Shown here: in pieces, positions 1-9,665 of the stretch
How positions within the stretch are numbered: position 1 is the first letter of the stretch
Layout: every line of letters starts with the position of its first letter
Source of the DNA: Hydnum rufescens UP504
Lineage: Eukaryota; Basidiomycota; Agaricomycetes; Cantharellales; Hydnaceae
Direction of reading: 5' to 3'
NCBI GenBank assembly: GCA_014904985.1
Contig: MU129225.1
Span: 1 to 13,535, forward strand
Length of the DNA stretch: 13,535 bases
Made by a program: the position numbers and the translations under genes
The notes under the pieces: model-generated
Database searches by the model: none
The model's input: the letters and a program-made list of their open reading frames with translations, nothing else
Told to the model about the DNA's origin: nothing

Positions 1-26
1 CCGAAGCGGGTGTGGTAATCTTTATG

Positions 27-126
27 GTTAGTATATATGTACATGTCCGACTATGCAAAAGGAGCAGCAGGGGCTGCTCCTTTTGCCTGGTTTTTCTTTT
101 AATGAACTTATTATTTATTATGATAG
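27..126 (+). other. Candidate 100-nt intron with internal hairpin
   Basis: The proposed donor is GTTAGTATAT after TTTATG. The proposed acceptor is TTATGATAG, preceded by an AT-rich tract. The inner hairpin sits at 55-86. No clean TACTAAC branch point is seen; TTTTAATG near 97-104 is a weak candidate. The length agrees with the four better-supported introns of the right array (90-110 nt). The call rests mainly on that parallel. Confidence 0.35.
55..86 (+). other. Perfect 14-bp hairpin inside candidate intron
   Basis: Arms GCAAAAGGAGCAGC and GCTGCTCCTTTTGC are exactly complementary around the loop AGGG. The stem closely resembles that of the fifth right-hand module (12601-12637, GTGCAAAAGGACC), although the two lie more than 12 kb apart in opposite orientation. 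Confidence 0.85.
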
Positions 127-233
127 ATATTCTTCTGAACCCGCATCCCCCAACCAAATCCATGACCCCGCCGACTGAAAACATGTGGCCACGGGTGAGG
201 GGGAACCCCAACGGTGAAGCGTGAAACGACGTC

Positions 234-255
234 CACACCCGCCCAAGCGGGTGTG
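234..255 (+). other. GC-rich exonic hairpin, 9-bp stem
   Basis: CACACCCGC and GCGGGTGTG pair around the loop CCAA. The right-array hairpins have stem CACACCCCAGC/GCTGGGGTGTG, so the same outer CACACCC is followed by a different but still self-complementary inner part. Confidence 0.8.
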
Positions 256-291
256 TTAGATAGTGTTTTAATTTTTAATTTTTATAGACAG

Positions 292-323
292 TACCACATG
301 CCCGCCCAAGCGGGTGTGTGGTA
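292..323 (+). other. GC-rich hairpin, 14-bp stem with two G.U pairs
   Basis: TACCACATGCCCGC pairs with GCGGGTGTGTGGTA around CCAA. Twelve pairs are Watson-Crick. The other two are T-G and G-T, which are stable only if the plus strand is the RNA; on the minus strand they would be A-C mismatches. A possible donor GTATGC overlaps the end of the second arm (about 320-326). Confidence 0.75.
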
Positions 324-330
324 TGCTTTT

Positions 331-600
331 TGTGAATTTTTAAATAAATAAATAAATAAACAAATAAGTGGCAATAAGTTAATACAAACAAACACAGGAC
401 TGAAACCCTGCTGACCCCATGTATAATACAGTGATAATAAATAAATAATTATGAATGGAATACATTATCCCCGATAAGCCCGTATGGCCTGCTGCAAGTC
501 TGAGATTCTCTAAGTCCCCAGTTTCGGCCAATTTTCGGCCATTTCGGCCAAGAAGGTGCAGACCGTAAAATGGCCATTTCGGCCGGAATAGTGATGGGAC
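331..600. other. AT-rich spacer with microsatellite; no gene seen
   Basis: An (AAAT)n-type tract runs at about 341-368 and a shorter one at about 435-450. No open reading frame or RNA gene is supported here. Confidence 0.6.
522..584. repeat. Short TTTCGGCCA repeat cluster
   Basis: TTTCGGCCA occurs at 522-530, 533-541 and 542-550, and TTTCGGCC again at 577-584. The last copy is preceded by AAATGGCCA, so the cluster is partly self-complementary. It lies beside the inverted repeat at 601-648 and the 3' end of the decayed gene. It may be a subterminal repeat of a mobile element, but no second copy was found in the window. Confidence 0.6.
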
Positions 601-648
601 CTACTTAGGTACCATTATCTGCCCCAAAAGTGGTACCTAACTAGGTAG
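601..648. repeat. Inverted repeat TTAGGTACCA / TGGTACCTAA
   Basis: A 10-bp perfect inverted repeat lies at 605-614 and 631-640, with a 16-base gap. CTAC before the left arm and GTAG after the right arm extend the symmetry with a small indel. The final TAG of the long decayed reading frame (complement of 641-643) lies within this structure. It could be a transcription terminator hairpin or an element end. Confidence 0.6.
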
Positions 649-2767
649 GCTTAGATGACTGACCAAGGTGGGTACATCTCCTGTTGCCATTCCTGTGCAT
701 CCTGAATGGCTTGAACGAGTTCCCCCCTTTGGGTATGTGGAACCCCTTGACAGGACTAAGGATGGATCTCAGGGGATTCTGCCGGAGATGTAGACGAGTT
801 CGGGGATCCAGAAGGCAGTACGTTCGTAGGTTGTTATGCTTGGCTTGGTGTGGTATGCTAACATGACCGTCCTTTTCGTTTATGGATGGATGGGATGCAA
901 CATAGTTACCCAGGCTAGGTGACTGATTGATCACGAGGGGTACAATACTGTGTGATGCCCATGTGTCCCAACATCTGTAGGTGGAGGGGCCTATCGATGA
1001 ATCCGGCCACGTCAGTGTCCTTTGCTCACGTTCCTTTGGGTTCATGCTTCTGCGTAGAACGAGCAGGCCGACTATTTCGTTAGGTGAGTTTTTCCCTGTA
1101 AACGCAGCCCCTTTGGTCATAGGTTCTAACACTGAATCTTGTCCCAATTTGGGTCCAGACGTTCCAACATTTTTTGGGGACAAGTTCAAAATCCGAAGCA
1201 CATCCCTTTGGAGTAGGCCCACCCATGGGGTTGGCTGCACCACATCGTCACTTTGTTCCCTTCGTGAACAACGGCTTCGTGGCGAGTACTCGTTCCTTTC
1301 CGTTATAAGGAAACCCGCGTTTGTGGTGGGGTCCCTAACTCGTGCGGACGTTGCAGTTGACTTGGGTTTCTGTGTACTGTCGCTCCATTTCTTGGGTGAG
1401 TTCGAAACTTCGGTCCAGGCCCACTGGCTAGACATTTTTGGTTCACCCCCGTGTCTTCGTGAGATCCTGAGACTATCGAGATCGGGCTGGCAATAACCCT
1501 GCGACGTCGTCTCACAGTTGCCGGCACTAACTTCATCACTGTGGTCTATGAGACTACATTTGTTTACGGGCAGTTGTAGGAGAGACCAGGAGTCGAAGGT
1601 ATGACACATCCCTAGTCTACTAAGTATGACTAAAGACTTCATACTGAGACATGTAGATCCCGATCGGGCAATGGGGGCCATTACCATGGGGGTCGGGCAA
1701 GAGTTCAAGGTGACCCTTCGTGTAGCTACTGATTCCGTGATAATGACTATGATCATCTGGGAATACTGTTCGGCTCCTGTCTGCGGTTCTTTAACCTGAC
1801 AATGGAGAACTTCAAGTCCCGAATCTGTCGTAGTCCCGTGGGGCAGACTGTAGCCCCTATGCCTAATCATGAGTGCGCAGTGCAAGATGGCAATTGAATC
1901 TGTACTAGGGGGAATTACAAAGCCTTGTGGGACGCGTTGGAATCCCCTTCTTATATCGAGTTCCACCACAGCAAATCGATCAGATAGTTGGCCTCGTTTG
2001 GCCCCTTGCACATTCCTGTGGTACGGAAACCTTTGGTACTCAACCTCTTTGCTATAGCAGGCAAACCACGCAAAACTACAAACTCTCGTCCTTTGGTTGT
2101 TTGCTGGCTCTTGATGCAATTTTTTCAGAGACACCGTGGCTTCATTCAACTGCGGCGGTCGTGCATCGTTGTAGTACCGTGATGGGTACTCGCCCCCCCC
2201 GACTGTGGTGATACTCGACTGGGTTTTGTGCAACCGTGAGAGCCTGGTATCGTTGGTATTGGATCAAAGGTAGCACCACTGCATTATTTCGTAGTTCGGA
2301 GGGAATCGCCACAGTGAGCTTTGGATCAGAGCATCATTATATCCTTTCCTTCTAATCGGAGCTGTCCAATAGAGGTATGACGGAATTTCCGTTTGAATCC
2401 TTTGATAGAGCTCTGACAATCCTTTAACACAGATCTGATTGTACATCAGCAACCGAAGACTTCGCGATGCCTCTGTGGCAGGTTGCCACCATTTAGACTC
2501 ATACTTGGCAGGCCAGTTTCGAACCACCCACCAAGACCACATCAATACGGAGTTCGAGCTCGTGTTTGTCAAAGACATCAATGGGCTACGGCGTGAGATA
2601 CGGTACTCAATGCTGGTCTCAATGATGAGATCGCCAGTGCTGTTTTCTAAGATCCGGTTCATGTCATGGAAGGGGTCCATATCAATATTCTCAAGGTCGG
2701 AGGGTGTAATCTTTCTCTTCAGGATCGTCTTGTAGGGACTGACAACACAGTAGACATCCAAGGATTG
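641..2767 (-). pseudogene. Decayed gene, C-terminal part
   Basis: The frame is the same as the preceding segment, with one TGA at 2264. Bases 2590-2767 repeat the start of copy c without gaps (SDLENIDMD against SDFENIDTG). After the TGA the frame is open for 530 codons. Its start (GGGEYPSRYYNDARPP, LNEATVSL) matches DEYPLRSYYPRVGW and NDEATLSL near 2.85 kb, so this copy lacks the middle of the unit. The C-terminal 300 residues are basic and show only weak similarity to other copies. The frame ends at TAG (641-643) in an inverted repeat. Confidence 0.5.
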
Positions 2768-2770
2768 TCA
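2581..2770 (-). repeat. Direct repeat, downstream copy (offset 1380)
   Basis: Partner of 3961-4150. CpGs at 4000, 4006, 4044 and 4072 in the partner are CA, TG, CA and CA here. Conversely, CpGs near 2601 and 2726 here are TG and CA in the partner. Confidence 0.8.
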
Positions 2771-5101
2771 ACTGAAGGTAGCCAGACCGAGACGTCGGTT
2801 TCGTTGGACCCTGTTCATTTGTGGGAGTGACAGTGTCGCCTCATCGTTCCATCCTACTCGCGGATAATAGCTCCGTAATGGGTACTCGTCTTTCCCAGTA
2901 CCGACGGTCTCGTTAGTTCGATGGTCCCATACCAGGGCCCCTTGAGATCTTCGAATTGTGCTCTCCTGGTTATCGCAAGCGAGTAACTTGGGGTCGCGAA
3001 CCCTTTTACACATTCCTGGCTTAGACATCGGGCTTCTGCTTGTTACGTCATACGGGAGCACCGGGGGCTCAATTGGTTGCGGCGTCGGCTGTGCAGCGAG
3101 ACCCATAGGCAATATTTCTTGAAACCCGTCCTTATCCCAGTTTCGGGCTATGATGAAGCTTGAATGACTATCTCGAATCGGGTCGCCGAACTTGGAATCT
3201 TGCTTAGGTTTGACCTCGTACATCCTCGTGAGGTCATCTCCTGCCGTATCTTGACTATCTGTATGAATTGGGACCTGATGTTTGCGACTAGATGGGAGGA
3301 CCGTGGTTGTTCTTAGGAGGGATCCGTAGTTCCGTTCCTTTTCCTTGTTCAGGATGGAGCTTGAGTTTGGGGTACCGTCTTGCGATATATACCCGTCCTT
3401 TCTGGCTATGACAGTACTTGTAGTCACCACGGAATGTTCAGGTCGCAAGAATTCCTCTATGTCCACTCTATGAGTCATAGGAGCTCTGATCGGCTCGGTC
3501 ACATCACATCGAGGCTCCGTGAGTTCGCTACCATTCATGAATGAGATTTCTGTGATTGTTTCAGTAGTCGTACAGGCTCCGGCTGGTTCTGTTGCTCCGT
3601 GTGGGAGTATAAAACTCCGTGAAGCTGTGCGGTAAGGATCCTTCGTATCCGTGCTCCCTTTGGACGCGTTGGTGGAGGCTGACCTTTCTAAGGTTCGAAT
3701 GGCATTTTGCAGGAGTTCGCGAGGTTGGTTCTTCTCGACCCCACTCATGATTACGACCGAATGCCAGTACTTCACCATTTCTATTACTGGCTGGTTTGAT
3801 TGGGATACGGATCCAGAAGGTTTAGGCATGTCCTTAGAAGGTTCCCCGACCTTGGTATCAAACATGCCACTGATGAACTCAAGCTCGTGCTTGTTAAAGG
3901 CACTAATGAGCTCCTGTGGGGTAAGCTTATTAAGTCCAGACACGAAGGTGTCAAGTGGCTCATATGTGCAGTGTGGAGTATGGTACTCAATGACGGTCTC
4001 GAAGACGAGATCGACTATATTGTCTTCCCAAATACGGGTCCTGTCGTGAAGGAGGCCTGTATCAATGTTCTCGAAGTCGGAGAGTATAATTCCTCCATTT
4101 TGGATCATCTTGTAGAAGCTGACAACGAAGTAGGCATCCGAGAATCATTGGTGAAAGCTGACCTGACGCCGTTCGATGGATTTAGAGTAGCCTTCCAAGG
4201 GTTTTCGTCTGAACCCTGCAGTTGCTTCGAGTCCTGGCAGGCCCTGAGGTATCGTGTGGTTCCTTGCTACAAGGTCTGACTTGGGACCCGTAACAAGCTC
4301 AGACGTAGAAGGTCCGGTACGACTTTGTGGCTGAAGTAACGTCTTAGGGTCTTGGTCCACAGGCTCTACACTGCATACGTCGCCGTTCCATTCGATTTTG
4401 GCAGAATACCCGGCTTGGGCAGAATTCGCAGGTGACTCAAGTCCATCGGCTTGATTGTTGGGAGCCCCAGTCCATGGCCGGCTATCCTGTCATCTTGAAG
4501 TTACTGTATCGTGATTCCTCAAGTCTTGTTCCCTCTGTTGCAGGCATTCAAATGATCTGGAGTCCTGGGGTTTGCTCCGTAGGAATGAACCTGTCTGCAC
4601 TCGCAGGTACGTAGTAGCTACTCTCTGGTCAAATCCTCGAGCTCGTCCATCTTCTGAGTTTACAACGAAGCTCGAGTCCAGTGAACGGGGACTAGTGCCC
4701 AACTGGGGGTCCACCCTTTTATTAGTTCTGTAGGGGTGTACTGATGGCCTGAAAAACCTTGGCGCGTATCCATCTAAACTTGTTATGTTGTACGGAAGCC
4801 CCGTAATTTTGTTCGATCGTGGATCTTCAATCTGATGACAGGAAGATTTAGGGGTGGTTTGGACAATGAGCTCCAGACTAGATCCAAGTCCGGCCCTCTG
4901 TTTAGGTCTAGCCTCATGGGCATTGGGGCCCTGAAACAAGTTCACTTGTGTAGGTGCTTGCGCTACACCATAACTCCCGAATTCAGTTCTTGTAACCCTT
5001 TCATCAATGGTATTGGGTTTCCTGGGCTCAATGACGTCGCGTCCAGGCTCCGGGGTTTCATTCGTAAGGATGGCTGCGCCGGGCCGTCCTGTTTCCCTCA
5101 T
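2768..5101 (-). pseudogene. Decayed gene, repeat copies d and c (fullest copy)
   Basis: This is one phase, interrupted by TGA at 4490 and 4145 and ending at TGA at 2768. Copy d (5101-4490) has PEPGRDVIEPRKP, LPYNITS and NKRVDPQ. Copy c (about 4150-2768) has the longest landmark series: a DFENID and VIEYHTP segment at its start, then TEPRCDVTEPIRAP, THRVD, LRPEHSVV, TSTVIARKDGY, NKEKERN, VPIHTDSQDTAGDDL, FIIARNWDKDGFQ, LPYDVTS, KRVRDPKLLA and GKDEYPLRSYY. The start of copy c is duplicated 1380 bases downstream. An acidic/proline-rich composition suggests a non-enzymatic repetitive protein, but this is only a guess. Confidence 0.55.
3961..4150 (-). repeat. Direct repeat, upstream copy (offset 1380)
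   Basis: Each base here aligns without gaps to the base 1380 positions lower (2581-2770). The offset is a multiple of three and preserves the reading frame. Shared blocks include GGTACTCAATG, TCTTGTAG, GACAAC and GCATCC/ACATCC. Many differences are CG in one copy facing TG or CA in the other. Confidence 0.8.
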
Positions 5102-5106
5102 TAATG

Positions 5107-5592
5107 TCAGGGAGACTTCAAGACTTTAGCTCGAGTTTGTGGACGGGTCAACTCTTGTACATCTTCGTATGTTCGAGAGAGCTTAGTGTGGCCCGGGTCG
5201 AATTGAGGACAGCTCTGCGACGCCATTTTGTAATGGAAGTAGGATTCCCACAAGTGGTTTCGTTCCTCTTCCTCATTCATGACCAAGTTCGAGTTTGAGG
5301 GACTGTTTCGTGTCATATACGCATTTCTCCTGGTTACAGAAGTGCTCGCGGTTGCAACGGAATGTTCGGGTTGCGAGGACCTCTGTATCCACTTGGGTTC
5401 TGAGATCCTGGTCAAGTCAACTAGTCGGTGAGTCGTAGGAGTCCTGGTATGGACAATTTCATTGTCCTGATCTGTTGTGAGTTTTACCTCGTTGTTGTCA
5501 GTCTCGCTGCTCCAGGACATCGGGACTAGGGTGCTTATGGTTTGGCTCCCTCGATTTCGACCGACGAATGATACTAAGGACCCGGAAGGGGT
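5107..5592 (-). pseudogene. Decayed gene, repeat copy b
   Basis: From the TGA at 5593 the frame is open to a TGA at 5107. Landmarks in order are HTRTPTTHRLVD, SEPKWIQRSSQPEHSV, STSVTRRNAYMTRN, NEEEERN and HYKMASQ. They match copy a (RTPTTHRVD, KPKWTKRS, RPQHF, VARKDEHMP) and copy c (APMTHRVD, RPEHSV, STVIARKDGY, NKEKERN). The Q of SQPEH is CAA where copies a and c have CGA and copy e has TGA. Past 5107 this frame meets a TAA after one codon, and homology continues in another frame from 5101. Confidence 0.5.
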
Positions 5593-6704
5593 TCATGGAC
5601 AAGACTTCATATTCGGGCCTGCACTTACACCAGGATTACAGGTCCTTGTATACTGACAGACACCCGACTGTGGATCCCGGGACTCATCATTAGTCTTATT
5701 GTCCTCGATACCCCCTTCGGGCTCGTATTTCTGCTCAGGTCCAGTCTTACATGCATGGCAAGAACCCTTGATTCCTGCACCTCGAATGGCTGTACGATCC
5801 ACGAGTTGGGGCTACGCTCCTGAGGCAGTTCCACTCGTGAAAATGGTGGCATTATGTCGTTGCTCCGGTCTGCTTGTGGGGAATAGCCTCGCGATGGGAG
5901 TTCGTGTTTTCTGATGACGGTAGTGCTTACAATTACAACCCAACCTTCATCTCATGTGGATTTTGCCATCAACTCGAGTTTCACAGACACAAACATCTTA
6001 ACTAGCTCGTCTTCATTTAGTTCGAGTTTCGGGGTGCTATCACAAGGCTTCCTTGCCCTGATCATAGAGAAGTTATACCCAGTATCGGTGGTTTTGCAGT
6101 TCGGCCGATCTATGGTGTAGTCTATTTGATGGTGGTAGGCTTTATCTCTAACCAGCGCGACCTTTTGGGGTAGTCTACAGCCTCATTTACCATGATTGTC
6201 TCTAGTGGGATTCGAGCTTGTTGCGTTGTACGGAATCGCCGTGGACTCAATCAGCCATAGAGACAGCGATGTAATGAAACTCGTAGGCAGCGCGACTTGA
6301 AACCTGTCTTCGTACTGGTTCCGTGCTATGGCAAAGCTCAATCGGGTCTTCATGAGGTCGTCTCCCCTCGTTTCTTGACCGTCTGTACTAATTGGGACAC
6401 TTGGGGGACCATTTCATGGCATATGCTCGTCCTTCCTGGCCACGGCCATGCTCATAGTCATAACGAAGTGTTGCGGTCGCAAGGATCTCTTTGTCCACTT
6501 GGGTTTTACGGTCCTAGATGAGACGAACAGCTCGCTCTGTCTAGACTCTAAAATACCATTCTTGAATATGGCAGTAGCATCCACTCGGTGAGTCGTAGGA
6601 GTCCTGATTGACCCGGATTCGTTGTACTGAGATTTCGCGACTTTGTTCAGTCGCGGAGGTGACTGCGTTACGCTATAACCCCATCCTATCCGTAGCTGAG
6701 GGTT
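5593..6704 (-). pseudogene. Decayed gene, repeat copies a and e
   Basis: Copy a (about 6.18-6.64 kb) reads IRTPTTHRVD, KPKWTKRSLRPQHF, VARKDEHMP, TGA, VPISTDGQETRGDDL, FAIARNQYEDRFQ and IPYNATS, in the same order as the landmarks of copy c at 2.77-4.15 kb. Copy e (about 5.88-5.99 kb) is shorter and reads VKLELMAKST, TGA, DEGWVVIVSTTVIRK. In-frame TGAs are at 6414, 6183 and 5952. The frame changes between about 5815 (a TAG in the new frame just upstream) and 5626 (a TAA in the old frame). After the shift it reads GPEQKYEPEGGIEDNK and ends at the TGA at 5593. Confidence 0.5.
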
Positions 6705-8369
6705 TCACGGTGTATGTCCATCCCTTCGGCCAGTGGCAACGCGTATGATCCTGGCCAGGTTCTCGATTCCCATAGATATCATGGGTCTAGGTAGGACAAT
6801 CAGTGTCCCCTCTTGAAGTAATCTGCGGCTTTGTCCATTGTATAGACTGTTCGTGAGGTCAATCAGGCTGTGGAACCCTTTCCCTGGCCTACAGTTCGTC
6901 CCCTCGCGAGTACGATTTGTGTAGACATGTACAACGGGCTTGCTTGCATGTTGATAACCGTTCTGTGGGAATACGTCCTTATGGAACGTTGGGAACCCGA
7001 TGTCGCCCAAATTGGGTCGAGGGCGGTCCTGCGACGTCATTTTATGATCGGGTGGGAATGCTTGCGCAAAGTCTCGTAATGCACCGTGGTGATACTTATT
7101 GGTTTTGGTTGATGGATTGGGGATATGGGACATGTTCAATGAACCTTGGACATTACCACTAGACGGTTCCATTTCGATTGTTGTGAGTGTTAATATGAAG
7201 TTAGTAGTTTCATCCCTTGAACCTTTGGAGGGGAACAATTCCGTGGTTGGTGAGGCTGGAACCCCTAGCATAGTGGCAACAGAATCCCCTTTCGTCGACA
7301 GTCTAGCCGCTTGGACTTCCTTTGCTGCCAGCCGAGCTAATCCAAGGTCTATGTCCTGAGATATACCTAGAGGACTACCGATTCCCTCGAGGGCAGCATG
7401 GTTCCTTCGAGTTAAGGCTGGTCCCCTTGGATAGGAAGCTAGTATGTTTGAGGCATTCCAAAGGTGACGTCTCGCCTGGGAGACCGTAAGTTGGAGCCGG
7501 TTCAAGGTGGGAAATCCAGCTGTGAGGTTGGACTTCTCGAGATCGTATGGTTCGTGCCTGTAGTCATCACTAGCAGTAGTTTCATGGGATGAGGAGGTTT
7601 CCTGTACAACTTCCCCTAGAATGACTCTGCACTGCCAGATAGCATGTGCCAGCGCTGGGTCTAGCTTGTAGTGAACAGACCCCCTACGGAAGTCATGTAC
7701 AACCCAATTGAGGAGGTCGGTCAAGTCCACATCTAAGCCATAGAGTAACCAATCGAGCCAGGTGGAGATGATCTTTACAGCCCGGGATGGGCTGTACTTG
7801 TTGCCTTGTTCGAGTGAAGTGCAGATAGTCTCGCATAATTGAGATGAGAGACAAGCATGTTTAGGCCTTGCAGGCTCGGCATTATTTTTTAGGGGAGTAG
7901 CCACCCTTCTTGAGGTATCCACCCAACTTGAGAGGGGGCTAAGAGTTCCATTTGTGAACGGCTTGTGGGTTCATTCAAAAACAGATGGGCCTGACAGATT
8001 TGTATCTGTGAGAATGCCTTGAGGTGTTGAAGCTTGAGCTGCAGAGGATCTAAAGACGTTTTCATGAACGTCCGAATCACGAATATTTGCATCCAGAGGT
8101 GCACAGAAGGAGGATGAGGGTGCCGAGTTCGAACCATGGGCAGTCCTGTAGGGACCCGCCAATGGAGTTCTTACACACTCCACCAGTGTTAATTCGGTAG
8201 TATCCGAATTAAGGAGTGGGGAGGGACCAGAGGATGGAGGAGGTTCCAGTTCCAATGGATTAGTCCAGTCCGTGGGACTGAGACCATTCTGCCTAGCCCG
8301 ACAGGCTAGTAGTTCCTGGAGGGTTAGGGTTTCTATGCCCACTAGGGCAAAGTAAGAAGGTTTAGGCAT
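6705..8369 (-). pseudogene. N-terminal part of the decayed gene
   Basis: This stretch is 132 codons from MPKPSYFALVG to a TGA at 7971-7973, then 421 further codons in the same frame to a TGA at 6705. Seen: a proline/serine-rich segment near residues 43-50 (PPPSSGPSP), a tryptophan-rich hydrophobic stretch about 60 residues after the first stop (WLDWLLYGLDVDL), and a low-complexity C-terminal part. The motif HKMTSQ near 7.05 kb matches HYKMASQ near 5.23 kb in the repeat region, so the repeats begin inside this part. Reading across 7971 as an intron was considered: a 57-nt GTCAGG...TTAG interval would keep the frame, but the donor is poor. A nonsense mutation is preferred. Confidence 0.55.
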
Positions 8370-8660
8370 AAAGCTGGGAGTCGCACAGTGTGTAGTGCAT
8401 AATCAACAGGTCCGCGACTCTATGAGACGGACAGTTGATGGTGGTAGAAAAGATGCATTTCGGGCTCTGCCATGGCTGGCTATCACTAGACTGATTATGT
8501 AATAAGAGACGAATCTAACTATAAGCCAGGGCAGCACCAAACTCCAGTGGAGAAGCTTTCCACTGGGTTTGAATAAGGATGAAGGAGAAAAGAAAGAGAA
8601 AAGGGGAGTCAAGAGCTATGACTCTACCTATGAGTTTGCCAAGTGGCCTAAGGGACTCCG
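8370..8660. other. Upstream flank of the decayed gene; hairpin at 8544-8566
   Basis: No gene is seen. CCAGTGGA (8544-8551) and TCCACTGG (8559-8566) form an 8-bp stem. GAGTC and GACTC flank a second weak stem at about 8607-8625. No confident promoter motif for the minus-strand gene was identified. Confidence 0.45.
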
Positions 8661-9181
8661 GACACCACTAACAGGTATAGCCATTCCTTGGCCTTCTCCT
8701 GCTTCCCAGGGCTTTCCCTGATCCTTGGGAGACCCTCCCAAAAATTTCATGTGCACCCTGTTGTTTGTTTTGATGCTAGGTGGTGTTTAGTTTGGGTAAT
8801 TTTCATCTGATTTTGGCAGAACTCCCTGCCTCATTTCCCACATTTCATATGGCAAGGCATGTGCACTCAATACAGCACAAGAAGCAAGAAGCATGCAATA
8901 AAGAAGCTCTCATTCAGACCACCATACAAAGCTTTACTAAGGATGCATTTGAGGCCAAGACCACTGGCAAAGAACTTCCTAACTGAACTGCCTATGCAAG
9001 AAAATCTGGTGTTGACCCAAATATATTCAAATGCTGACTAGTAGGGGGAAGAGTCAAGGCAACAGGGCAGAGAATAAGAGCTGGCTAAATCAGCTGGAGA
9101 CCAACACCCTTGTGGACTTCCTGTCAGGGTGACACTGCTGTTGAAGCCACAAACAGAAAGAGAAAAGAGATTAATTAACCA

Positions 9182-9665
9182 CACACTATCACAGTGGGAA
9201 TCCTGAGTATACACCAACACACAACAGCTATGCACAAGTGTTAAGGGTCATTTCTAGTATGGGGGAGTGATTATGTAATCAGGCTGAGTAGGAACAGGAA
9301 GCCCTTAATATATCTGACAAGTGGATTCACAAAGCAAATGATTATGTAATGTTTCAGAAGACAAGAATACAGAGAGTGGAGTGAAAGAACTGAATTCCCA
9401 AGAGACTTAAGACCAGAGAGAATGGATGAGGAAGACAGTCAGGTACAGACATATATTCTTGATCTTTCTAAGGAGCTAGAGTACTAGAGGTAGCTACTTA
9501 TATAGAGATCAAGGACAATAAGGGAGGAGGTACAATAAGGCAAGGGGATGAATAAGCACAAAGGTGATTGTTATGGAGCTGAGGTCATGTGATGGGGTTA
9601 TGTAAGAGGTTATGAGTATGACTCATAACAACAAGTCTCACACCTATTGCAGTGGGGATCCTGAG
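9182..9665. repeat. Diverged direct repeat pair of about 26 bp
   Basis: CACACTATCACAGTGGGAAT followed by CCTGAG (9182-9207) resembles CACACCTATTGCAGTGGGGA followed by TCCTGAG (9639-9665), 457 bases further on. They could be repeat ends or internal repeats of the relic. The function is unknown. Confidence 0.45.

Larger units (their letters stand above)
1..330 (+). repeat. Plus-strand hairpin module, left copy
   Basis: This is a relic of the module that is tandemly repeated at 11394-12740, in the opposite orientation. Seen: the 3' half of a GC-rich hairpin at the window edge (GAAGCGGGTGTGG), then TAATCTTTATG, a possible splice donor GTTAGT at 27, a perfect 14-bp hairpin at 55-86, a pyrimidine/AT-rich stretch and an AG at 125-126. 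An exon-like stretch follows and ends in another GC-rich hairpin at 234-255; a third lies at 292-323. The order (GC hairpin, donor, inner hairpin, acceptor, exon, GC hairpin) matches the right-hand array read on its minus strand. Short exon matches (CCCCAACC, GTGAAACGACG) also resemble that array. No convincing protein is encoded. It could be a non-coding RNA gene, a decayed coding gene or part of a mobile element. Confidence 0.5.
641..8369 (-). pseudogene. Long decayed repeat-containing gene (about 2,570 codons), product unknown
   Basis: Read on the minus strand from an ATG at 8369 (an in-frame TGA lies 12 codons upstream) to TAG at 641-643, the region is one damaged reading frame in three phase segments: 8369 to about 5.7 kb, about 5.8 kb to 5107, and 5101 to 641. 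At least one frameshift lies between about 5626 and 5815, and another between about 5101 and 5128. In-frame stops begin at 7971, 6705, 6414, 6183, 5952, 5593, 5107, 4490, 4145, 2768 and 2264, and all are TGA. The N-terminal part is unique. The rest carries diverged copies of landmarks such as RPEHSV, TSTVIARKD, VPIxTD, GDDL, IARN and LPYNxTS. I do not recognise the family; no transposase, reverse transcriptase or enzyme motif is visible. It could be a large repetitive host protein or a product of a mobile element. It is unlikely to be expressed full length. Confidence 0.6.

Noticed and set aside
255..287. Mini-intron GTTAGA...TTTATAG between the two left GC hairpins
   Set aside because: At 33 nt it is too short for spliceosomal splicing, and it would remove the end of the hairpin.
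981..1496. 171-codon plus-strand open frame
   Set aside because: It is antisense to the 530-codon minus-strand frame, which shows repeat homology. The plus frame shows none.
2264..7973. TGA read as tryptophan (mitochondrial-type code) or another sense codon
   Set aside because: At alignable sites the TGA faces CGA or CAA in sister repeats, not TGG. There are also frameshifts with TAA/TAG stops, and no mitochondrial gene is present.
9182..9665. LTR ends with primer-binding sites (CA followed by TGGG)
   Set aside because: The similarity covers only about 26 bp, there is no long identical flank, and no tRNA-complementary stretch was convincing.
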